Assembly: GCA_027575765.1 (NCBI GenBank)
Contig: JANBPT010000745.1
Location: 1-24,282 of the forward strand
Direction: 5' to 3'
DNA length: 24,282 nt
Source of the DNA: Tieghemiomyces parasiticus
Taxonomy: Eukaryota; Kickxellomycota; Dimargaritomycetes; Dimargaritales; Dimargaritaceae
The notes beneath the pieces were generated by a model. That model saw only the letters and a program-made list of their open reading frames with translations. It was not told the origin of the DNA and ran no database searches. The number at the start of each line of letters is the position of its first letter. The stretch's first letter is position 1. Shown one piece after another: positions 10,359-18,883 of the stretch. Made by a program: the position numbers and the translations under genes.

Positions 10359-10910
10359 TCACATAGAGGTCTCTTTAGCCTTCTGGAAGGCGTTGGCCAA
10401 CATCGATCCCTGACGGATACCCAGGTCAAAGTACCTCTGGAAGGCGGCCTTGATCACGACAGACGAAAGGATAAAGATGAACACGGCGGAACAGTCAGTG
10501 GGGTCGTCCCCGGCCAAACCGCGGTGTGAAAGGCCTTGAATGAAGCTATAGGGCTCAAAGGGCAGCTTGGCCACGGTCACGCCGGGCAGCGCGACGCTGT
10601 TGAGTAAGTAGAACGCGACAATTTGTAGGGCCGCGGTGGCGAGGGACGTGCGCAGGGCCATGCTGCTAGCCCGCGTGTTGTAGACCTTGATCTGCTTGCG
10701 CATCTCCTCCAGCCGCCGTTCCCGCTTCTTCGGATTCCCTGTGCCGCTGTCGTTAGCCTCCTCCGCGTCCAGCTTAGCCTGCGTGCGCTGTAGGTTCTGT
10801 TTGATGGTTAGGTACTCCTCCTTGCCGTACACTAGGGTGTAGCCCAGGTATTCACCGGCCGCGCAATTGGCCAGCGCCAGGCCGATTGCGAGGAATGCGT
10901 GGGCGAGCAT
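10359..10910 (-). CDS. TMCO1: TMCO1-type ER membrane protein (Oxa1 superfamily)
   Basis: This is a homologue of TMCO1, an ER member of the Oxa1/EMC3/GET1 insertase superfamily. TMCO1 belongs to the GEL module of the ribosome-bound multipass translocon and has also been described as a calcium-load-activated channel. One exon encodes 183 aa. Predicted layout: TM1 about 5-27; a charged coiled-coil about 33-80 containing KKRERRLEEMRKQIK; TM2 about 84-106; the family signature VAKLPFEPYSFIQGLSHR at 113-130 with GDDPTDCS just after; and TM3 about 140-156. The start is the first ATG and gives the normal family length. The C-terminal tail is short and lacks the Gly/Pro-rich end of the animal proteins. 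The gene is convergent with bL28m. The family call is very secure; whether it acts as insertase or channel in this organism is not shown by sequence. Confidence 0.93.
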   Translation of the reverse strand: MLAHAFLAIGLALANCAAGEYLGYTLVYGKEEYLTIKQNLQRTQAKLDAEEANDSGTGNPKKRERRLEEMRKQIKVYNTRASSMALRTSLATAALQIVAFYLLNSVALPGVTVAKLPFEPYSFIQGLSHRGLAGDDPTDCSAVFIFILSSVVIKAAFQRYFDLGIRQGSMLANAFQKAKETSM

Positions 10911-11542
10911 CGGACTGGACGACGAATGTCAAATGGGGAGACGTAAAATTGACGCCGAAGAGTCAAGTTGATGAATTGAAAGAGGGACGGGTACAAATGA
11001 TATTGGCCCAGTTTTGTGAGGTTGAGAGAGAGACTACGTAAGCGATGTGGAACAAGATGTCAAGGAGGGAGGACCGACAATGACCGTGACCGTTGCTCAG
11101 TATCGATACGCTCAAATTGTAGATTGGGGAAGTGGGATTAGGGTACGGTGAGGTGGGTGGCCGTGTTTGGGGTCGTACCGGGGCTGGAAGGGTACCTTGT
11201 CCTTCGACCCGCTGACGGAGTTTAGTATGCCCCAAGCACTGAATCGGGCTGACCTGCGACTTTACATCGAGCACGCCTAGGGCTCACCCAGGACCACCTT
11301 AAGTAGCTTCGACCAGTGCTAGGTTTAACTTGTTTACAGCAAAACGGGGTATTTTAATGCCATTCGATAGATAGGTTCGAGTAATTAGGTATCCAAGGTA
11401 GAAAAGCAGTGTACAGGGCCAGGATAGAGCAGAAAGGAACCAAGGTCAAACCGGCCCTCGCTTTAGTCCCAAGTGTGAACCGAGGCGCAAAAGAATATCC
11501 ATACTTGGGGAGTGTGGCTTGACCTCACTAATGTATACAGGG
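10911..11542. other. Spacer between TMCO1 5' end and GPR107-like 3' end
   Basis: This holds the TMCO1 promoter side and the 3' flank of the GPR107-like gene. A 103-codon minus-strand frame (10963-11274) has no recognisable motif and is CT-rich on its own strand, as expected for the TMCO1 leader and promoter, so I do not call it a gene. I see no clear AATAAA for the GPR107-like transcript. Confidence 0.5.
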
Positions 11543-13248
11543 CTACCTGCCGCCCCTCCGCTGGCCGCCACGATGGGAGGTACTGGCACCGCCCTGGGTC
11601 TGCAGCGGGATAAACAGATCGGTTTGGCCCTCCACCTGCCATGGATCATCAACCTCGTGGGCGTTGGAGGAGTACTCCGGGTCGTCCACAAGGGAGTAGG
11701 TCGAGCTGGTGCCCGGGCGGAGTTTGTATCTGGTAGGAGGAGAAATGGTAGCGGGATGTAGGACAAAAGTTGGATTAGCTAGTATTCCTCGGCAACGATA
11801 GCCAGGTGCCAATGCGAGTGCTGAACCCATGGGCCGGGCTGTCTTATCCCGCCCTGCCTGTACTTACCCAATGATGAGGTAGAATGTGATGCTGGTCAGT
11901 TCGACGATGGCCTCGCTCAGCCAGCGCACGTAGTGGAAGGGCAGGGATACGTTGAGATACTGCGCCACAACCCGGGTGCCATAGAGGTACACGAGGGTCA
12001 GGACGTAAAACGTGCCCCAGACCTTGTACTTGCGTAAACTCACGGAAGCTGTCGGGAGTTGCGAGGTTGTATGATCAGCTGGGTGCAGGTTAGACGATGG
12101 GTACAAGGACATCGGTTCGGTGAATAGGGGCAACGTTATCAGAAGGCTACCACGCGGCCCTTCTCAGAGACGAAACAAAACGTACCAAACACCCATCAAG
12201 CCTTACCTTTGCCGTCAATTTCTGAGGCCCGGAACAAGTGTTGGCGGGTCTGGATGATGGTCCATATGATGAGTAAGAAGGCGGTAAAGTCCACAAATGG
12301 TAGCACTCTCATCCAGGTGGCGTGCTCCACCGAGCCCAGGGCCGTCTCGTTTTGCACGGTGTGGGCCACGTTGGCCATGACCTGGAGTGGGACCACACAG
12401 GACACAATTCGCTTGTCCCGTGGGGTCAGGAAGGGCCGCATGAAGAGCCACCCGGACGCTAGGAGGGCAATGATGACGATGCTCATCAGGCCCTTGAGAA
12501 AGGCGAACACGTAGAACCCCACGAGCCAGGCGTCGGGGCCGTGACCTACAGCGTTGGCGGCCAAGCGGTGGCTCTGTAGGAGCTTATGGACGGTGACCAG
12601 GGCGAGGAAGCCCAGCAGCAGCCGGTGGTGCCAATCGACTGGATGGCGAGTCCGGTCGGCGGTGGCCCAGGCGTAGGCCCACAAGACAGTCAGGGCGGCG
12701 TAGGCCACGGCGGCTAGCTGGTACAGGCGGGGCAGCGGGAGGTCGCCGGCGCTGAGCCGACTGCCGCCAGGGTTGGTATTATCGGCGGAGAACCGGAACG
12801 TCAGAGCAGTGCGCGGCCGACAGTTGATAAGGCTGGCAACCCAAGTGCCTTCCTCGTCTGCACCGATTGTGCGCTCGTAGGTCCAGTGCGTTCCGTTCTG
12901 TAACACGTCAGCCAGGGTGAAAGTCAAGGCGCGGTTGCTACGTACCAAGTCTTCGACGACGGGCTCGTCCAGCGGACAGGCGGTAGTACGGCCATTCATG
13001 TACACTGTGGCGCCTGCCGGAGTTCGGGCGTGCTGGAGCATTACGGCGATTCGCCCGTCGGCCGGAGCCCCCTCGGTGTGATTTCGCAGACCGTCCAGTA
13101 CGAAGTGAAGTTGACCACCCGCATAAAACCCGAACTCCATAAGCGGGATGACCGGTCGCGTGTCGCGCGTCGTGTGCAGTTCCAAGCGCCCGGCAGCCAA
13201 GCGGGCAAGCACTAGTCCCACCAGGAAGCAGCCACGAAACAGGTGCAT
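11543..13248 (-). CDS. GPR107/GPR108-like seven-transmembrane Golgi protein (GOST / Lung7TM family)
   Basis: This is a member of the GOST family (GPR107, GPR108, TMEM87 relatives), proteins of the Golgi and endomembrane system with a lumenal GOLD-like domain and seven helices. Exons are 12207-13248, 11868-12048 and 11543-11729, joined by GTAAGG/CAG and GTAAGT/CAG introns, giving 469 aa. A signal peptide (MHLFRGCFLVGL onward) is followed by a lumenal domain to about 170, with N-glycosylation sequons near 56 and 118 and Cys about 91 and 143 as a likely disulfide. Seven hydrophobic segments follow between about 175 and 405. Typical family strings are FLKGLMSIVIIALL, WGTFYVLTLVYLYGTR and SITFYLIIGYKLRP. 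The tail is polar. The open frame extends three codons upstream to a TTG, but the first ATG is at 13248 and is used here. A TMEM87-like assignment is less likely but possible. Confidence 0.88.
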
Positions 13249-13913
13249 CGGAGCCAAGTACGGCGTGCGGAAATCCGGGTGAAGGTGAGCTCGAGACGCA
13301 ATTCCCTTGGCTAATCGGTGGTGTTGAAGAAAAAGAAGAAGAGGCAGGGCAGGCTAACGGGGCTTCGGCTAGGACGAAGAGTATAGACGACAGCAGAGGT
13401 TCGCGGGCTTCGTTAACGGCGCACGGAAGCAGGAATGCGAGCTACGAGGGGTGGAGTTGCCTAGGCTGCATCCAGGCTCGGCCAGCGATGGAGGATAGCC
13501 GCAGTGGCAGGTTTGCGTGGAATTCAGGCAGCTGCACCCAATGATGTCGGCCGTATTGGATGCGTTCCACAGCGGCCGTGGGGAACTCAGAGCCGATCGG
13601 GTTTCGAAACGACCTTGGGGAAATGACGGGCAGACTTGGACCCAGGGCTTAGAGCTACGGGGTGGTGCAGGGACCGAGTAGCAGTCCCTAGAACCCCGCT
13701 TCTTAATACTCACCCCCCCCCGCAATGTCATTCGATGTTCAGGCAAAATACCTTTCCAACCAGTCACAAGTTTCATCGGTCTGATGTTAATCACAGCCCA
13801 AAGCAAACACGGCTCTCCTCTTGCACTCTCGCGTTTATCCTCGACTGTCACCGTCGCTTGACCGGCTCATTCGCTCCTTTTAACTCCTTCCCGTTAGCCA
13901 GACTCGATTCGCC
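13249..13913. promoter_or_regulatory. Shared divergent promoter region, GPR107-like / NPY1
   Basis: About 665 bases separate the two divergent starts. Near the GPR107-like start the minus strand is CT-rich (CTTCTTCTTTTTCTTC around 13325-13340). Near the NPY1 start the plus strand is CT-rich (13810-13900). A C8 run lies near 13711-13718. A 160-codon minus-strand frame (13369-13851) fills much of the gap. It is Cys- and Ser-rich but has no signal peptide or family motif, and I judge it a chance frame. Confidence 0.5.
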
Positions 13914-16375
13914 ATGGTTGTCCGTAGCCGCAGTGCGCTGTACCGCCAACTCTTCGAGCACTGGGCCAAGGCCCCGCATGGGGCCGTCGAGGACGCCTAT
14001 GCGGGAAAGTTTACTGGTTTTGCGCTCAACCGGTAAGTAGCACTGCCCGTTTAGGACCGGGCACCAAAGCCTAAAGCACTTAACCGGATGCTGGGCCCCG
14101 TCAGCAGGCAAGAGACGCCGGTTCCCCAAGCCACCCTCTCTCACCACCGGCCGATACGAACCGCCCTTTTGCCACATTGACTGACTCGTCCACGCCTCGG
14201 TACGGCACTCCAACTATCGTCAGCATGTCGCCACAGCGTAGCAACACCCCTCTACTCTCCCACCTCTTCACCAGTCCAAAGGCCCGTTTCATCATCTTTC
14301 GTGACGCCGAGGTGCTGGCTACAGGGAACGACCGGGCTGCTCAACTAGATTACCTCTCAGCTCGCGACATATTGTCCTTGTTTCGTAATCCCTACAGCAA
14401 CGAAACCACCGCCCTGGCCGCTACCGAACCGTCTGGTTTGACCCTGCCCGATTGGGTACTGCTAGGTGTGGAAGCTGACCATCCGACGGAACATCACCAT
14501 CCAGACCTGCCAGCCTTCTACGCCGAGCAGCCTGTGTACTGGGCCGTCAATGTGGCGCCCATGTGCCGTCAACCGGGCCAGGAAGGTACGGTGGAGCCTC
14601 TGGACCGGTTACTGACGCAGCGTCCGTCGACCTTTTCCCCCCCGCGCCAGACCGGACTGGCCCTGAGTTCCCGTGAGAGTGTGCTGTTTGCTCAGGCCAC
14701 CGCCATGGTAGGTTATTCGGCCGTAGAGCACACTAGGTTTGTCGATGATCAGTGCTCTGCGTATGATGCGGAATGGAGTCCGTTTCCAAACAGGACCGTG
14801 TTTAACGGATGGACCCTGTCCCTGCCTCGCTTCTACTGATGGGCCTTATCCCCTAACATGGTGCGCGACAGATTGACTGGAACCGCCGTAACCAATTTTG
14901 CCCCAGCTGCGGTCGTCACACTGGTAAGTTGGCGTATACGTCGACAACCCGGGCTCATCACACCATAGCCACCCGCCAACCCCACTTAATGCCTCTGCTG
15001 ACCTCCTGATCTTCACCCTCCCCCGCCCCAATCCAGTATCGTCCGAGGCGGGCTATAAGCGCGTCTGCATCCCCGCCGAGCCGGCAGAGCCCACGGCGAC
15101 CCCTGTGGCCCCGCCCTGCGTCAACAGCCGGGGTGTCCACAACTCGGCCTACCCGCGCACCGATGCCGTGGCTATCGTGTGTGTCATGTCACCTGACGGG
15201 CAGCGGGTCCTACTCGGCCGTAAGGCCGCCTTCCCCAAGCGGTGGTACACCTGTGTGGCTGGATTTGTAGAACCCGGGGAGACCCTGGAGGTGAGTCGTA
15301 GGCCAGACGTTGTATCCAGTGCGCCAATCGCGGTTGAGGTTTAGGGTACCCTGAGTGGCTTGGCCAAACGCGGCTCACTTTATCACACACCTGAGAAGTC
15401 CTTCAGGCGCTGGACGGCACGGACATACCCTGCTTAAGTTGACGTCTAATGCATTGAGTTTACTATCTTCCGATATCTCGCCCCAATATGTTTAGAACGC
15501 GGTGCGGCGCGAGGTGCTCGAGGAAACCGGAGTTATCGTCGGCAACGTGATTTATTACGCTAGCCAGCCCTGGGTAAGTAACCAGCGGTGGCCGAGTTCC
15601 CTGGCAATCCTTGCTAACCGCCCGGGAGAGGCTGCACTCACCACTTAACCATTGCTGATGTAGACATTGATTTTAGGTACCTTATTTCACACCGCCCCTT
15701 GGGACGTATCCAGCCCTACCCTAACAATTTAATGATGGGGTGCTTTGCTCAGGCCTCCACTGAACCAATCCACCGAGAGGATAAGGTAAATAATATAAAA
15801 AGTAGCGAGCACGATATGAAAGAACGGCGTACTGGACTTCCGCGGTCGCTGATGTCTGGGCCGCGCTTGGGCCGCCTATACCTCCACCCAAGTTACCCCC
15901 CTTGGCGTATATCGGCTTCGAAGGAGGCGCGCTACTAATCCAAAGTCGTGGGCCACCTATTCTTATTTGATCTTCAAATTGGACGCCGCTCACCCTTCCC
16001 TTTCACCCTAACCTTGACCCCCTACTCGATACTCAGGAACTCGACGGTAAGTAGGTAGCTCACATCATGCGCTCGCCTCACGACCGGCCAGAGAGAGGAG
16101 GTATCCTGCTACGTAACCAGACCAGCCTGGCACGGAACCCGGCTAGTAACGCACACTCGACCCAATTTCGTCACCACATCTTGCACATTACCCATACGGC
16201 CCAAACAGATGCCAAATGGTTCGACCGGGGCGAGGTACTCAAGGCAATCGCCGAACACACCTCGACCGGTCAAGATCGAACCACCGCGGCGGAGGGGCTA
16301 GCCCTGCCGCCGCCCTTCAGCATTGCGTTCCAACTGCTTAAATTCTGGGCCTCTCAGGAAAAGAGTCTGCTGTAA
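13914..16375 (+). CDS. NPY1: NADH diphosphatase (NUDIX hydrolase, NPY1/NUDT12 type)
   Basis: This hydrolyses NADH and related dinucleotides to NMNH and AMP; fungal and animal homologues are largely peroxisomal. Eight exons: 13914-14032, 14224-14707, 14872-14923, 15037-15290, 15496-15573, 15714-15785, 16037-16046, 16209-16375; 411 aa. Residues 1-200 form the N-terminal domain, with ALNR at its usual place near 40. A zinc ribbon uses Cys211 and Cys214 (FCPSCG) and Cys229 and Cys246. The Nudix box runs from Gly294 to Val316 (GFVEPGETLE, then NAVRREVLEETGV), split by intron 4, with REVLEE carrying the metal-binding acids. The NADH-specificity array SQPW-PYPNNLMMG spans intron 5. The ending SLL only loosely resembles a type 1 peroxisomal signal. 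All junctions keep frame and have GT/AG sites. Exon 7 is just 10 nt. Confidence 0.92.
16037..16046 (+). other. NPY1: 10-nt coding microexon of NPY1
   Basis: The ten bases GAACTCGACG are bounded by CTCAG on the left and GTAAGT on the right. They supply Glu, Leu, Asp and the first base of a second Asp. The previous exon ends in phase 0 after DK, and the next begins with AT completing GAT (Asp) before AKWF, giving the family pattern DK-ELDDAKWF. Skipping the microexon shifts the frame and soon leads to a stop. Its place matches the acidic stretch before the (R/K)WF motif of NUDT12-type proteins. Confidence 0.85.
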
Positions 16376-18634
16376 TACCACTACTTGGTCCGCAATTACA
16401 TACACTTCTTATCTCCTACTTGCCCGAATTGCCTCGGTTTTCATGAATGGTATAGAACAACAGCCGGTGTGACCTGCGATCAATCTGGCCAGTCACGATC
16501 CACCCAGTCCCAGTAGCAGGCGATGACTATAAAGACTGTACCGTGGATAGCTGGATGTGGGGCTACCCATGGCCCGTGGTGAACTGGCTTTGACCGTGGG
16601 TAGCCGATTAAGGGCCGGTGAACAAGTTCCTAGGGCAGAACGAGGTGATCATAGTGACATCCAAATTTGGGATAAGGTATTGGAGAGCGGCAGTCCAATT
16701 GAGCTCATTACCCGCCCTACGGTAACGACTTGTGCGAACGACATGCCGGGAGCTTTGCAGCCCTCACGTACTCGGCCTGGTGACGCCCTCCCATAGTGGT
16801 TTACGAGTTGCCGAAAGCAGACGGGTCAGCTGAATGAGTGTCCGCTGTCACCTGTCTGTGCGTGCGTGCTTGTGTGGGCTTTTTCTCTTAAGGACCCGGT
16901 CGACCTCGTGGCCCGCTGTTGCTCACCACCACACTCCGGTGGAGCCTTGGAAGAGATGGAGTGACTCATCTCTCAGTCTACTGATTGAAGCTACAAGGGA
17001 CAACTGTCCTCAGTTCGGGCCAGGAGAGGTGGGGCATTGACCATAGTCGCAGGGGCGAGGTTAGGTATTGATATCTCGCAGGTAGATTTAGGGGTACAAC
17101 TGAATAGGTGAATAGTATTCGCTCCGAATCCTACCCTTCGTAACCGGCCCTACCGAGCTGACCCACTAGCCATGGCCTAGGGTTGAATGTGGCTGCTGCT
17201 GATACTGCCAGCCTTTGTTTCGTACGCAAGTGCTTGGTCCTCTAGAGTTCTTGCTCCTCGCCATTGCCGATGGCCGTGAGCCAGGACCACCTTAGTGCTA
17301 CTCAAGGGCCACGTTAAACCCATACTGTACAGCTGGCCACGGTGGAAATCCGTGCCCACTTACTCTCCTTTAATTGGGCCAGTAAAAAGCCAGTGTGCTA
17401 GGTCGAACGGCGCGCGATGATCTGTACTGGTTCCTATCCGTCTGCTGTACTGCCAGCTCCAAGAACGGGTCCGTTTCGCAGCCCCGCCCCACGGCCATGG
17501 TACAGGGCAGATCCGGCTACTTACGCCTACTGCGCCGAGCGATGGACAAGCCCATCGTGCACGACCGTGTCAAACCTGGATAACTTTCATTGCAAGCCCT
17601 GACAGAGTGAGGTCGCTGGACTAACCGCCAGTCCCATTCCAGTGTGGCCGATTCCCAGTTAGGTTGCAATTGTAACGTCTCGATTTGGCGCGGATGGTCA
17701 CTCGCACCGGCCAGTTCGGGAGGCCATGTCCGACGCCCTTCGATTCGGGAGCTTTCCGGCCTGGCCTACTCCGCTAGCGCAAGGGCATGTATGGCGTCCG
17801 CTTGTTGACCGCCAGGGGCGTACCACCACCTGCTGGGCCGGAGTGACTTTGGCCTACAATGCCGTTGATCGCCAGTCCATGGTGCTCCTGATACCGCCGC
17901 ACCCATGCACCTGCCAATGCCCACTCGTACTACAGCCAGCCTCTAGTCCATGCACCAACAGCATGGTTGTCTAAAGACAAAATCTACTCCCATGACCGGC
18001 CCCCCTCCCCGACACAGTGGATGTCCAGCCCACGCAGTCGCCGCCACCCCAATGTAGAGCAGCTGGATTCGCCACCTGCCGAAACTGTTTGGAAGGGATC
18101 GCTGTGCCACTGGCGGCCTTTTCCTGGCCGATCACTACTGGCCTAGCGCTGCCAAAGCCTGCTGGCGACTGCTTGCAGTGTCTTGGCCTTTCATTGCTTT
18201 AAAGACCTGGCCACGTGCTGCTGCCTAGGCCTCGGCCGTCTCGGCCGCCCACTTCGCCTTTGGCATCGAGGTTTACGTCTCCACGCCAGCCGGGCTGACA
18301 TCCAGGAGTCGGAGTCGGCTCCGTGCACCACGCCTCCTGGATTCCCTCCCCCCGGTGCTCCGCTGGTTGGAACGAGAATATGTTTTCCGAAGGTCAGTGT
18401 GTGAATGGCGCTTCTATTATTATCCAACGGCCGCCACACGCGCTGGCCGCCCCGATGGCCCCACCAGCCAGCCTTCCATGCCGCTGTGCACAAGGGCTGC
18501 AGCGACGTGGGCCATCGACGGGGCAGCTAGACACCAGCCCCCTCCCTCGCTCTCTACTCCCTTCACCGTTTCCCTTGTCATTCCCAGTACGTCGCCGTCC
18601 CCTTACTGTCCATTTTCTCCCTGCCCCTGGCGCA
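16376..18634. pseudogene. Unassigned GC-rich tract; possible decayed or unrecognised gene
   Basis: I find no confident gene in these 2.2 kb, but the tract from about 17.4 kb on is GC-rich like the coding exons and has several plus-strand open stretches. They are 17395-17583 (reading DDLYWFLSVCC), 17663-17974 (a 104-codon run), and 18058-18225 followed, after a single TAG, by 18229-18639 in the same frame. The last carries a dense, protein-like stretch around LRWLEREYVFRRSVCEWRF. No family is recognised and no clean GTAAGT donors connect the pieces. Possible explanations are a degenerate gene with frameshifts and stops, a divergent intron-containing gene, or upstream regulatory DNA of HUL4 that is GC-rich by chance. 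The call as a pseudogene is tentative. I see nothing in 16376-17394 itself. Confidence 0.2.
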
Positions 18635-18640
18635 TATAAG
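18635..18640 (+). promoter_or_regulatory. TATA box of the HUL4-type gene
   Basis: TATAAG in the context GCGCATATAAGG lies 244 nt upstream of the HUL4 ATG. The sequence between (18641-18883) is pyrimidine-rich and contains no ATG, consistent with an untranslated leader. This supports both the promoter position and the choice of the 18884 start. Confidence 0.5.
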
Positions 18641-18883
18641 GCCACAGCCCCGTACCTATTTGGCGTCCCTGCTGGCACCTATTCCCCTCGCTAGACCGCT
18701 TTACGCATCCGCCTGACATTGCACTCCCGGGTGTCGAGTCCCCGCCTCGACGCCATCTGCTACGTTACTGTCCCCGACGCTTCTCTAGATCCCATTTCCT
18801 CCCAACTTGTCTTTCTATCCCCTCCTTGCTAGTATCCCTCGCCACCTTGGCCCACATTTTCCAACTCCGCCCTGGCGTCCGGC

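Noticed and set aside
10963..11274. 103-codon minus-strand frame upstream of TMCO1
   Set aside because: It lies in the presumed TMCO1 promoter and leader, is Pro/Ser/Thr-rich because of CT-rich DNA, and has no recognisable domain.
13369..13851. 160-codon minus-strand frame between the GPR107-like gene and NPY1, Cys-rich toward its end
   Set aside because: It fills a divergent promoter region, has no signal peptide or family motif, and its composition follows the CT-rich leader sequences of the flanking genes.
18191..18694. Overlapping frames on both strands (100 and 123 codons) upstream of HUL4
   Set aside because: GC-rich DNA makes long frames common in all phases. These conflict with each other, and the plus-strand one runs into the HUL4 leader past the TATA box.
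18829..18883. Strong pyrimidine tract ending in CTAG at 18831, resembling a splice acceptor that would add upstream exons to HUL4
   Set aside because: CT-rich leaders are general in this genome, the 240 bases before the ATG lack any ATG, and a TATA box sits at 18635. The zinc motif expected at the N-terminus is already present in the single exon.
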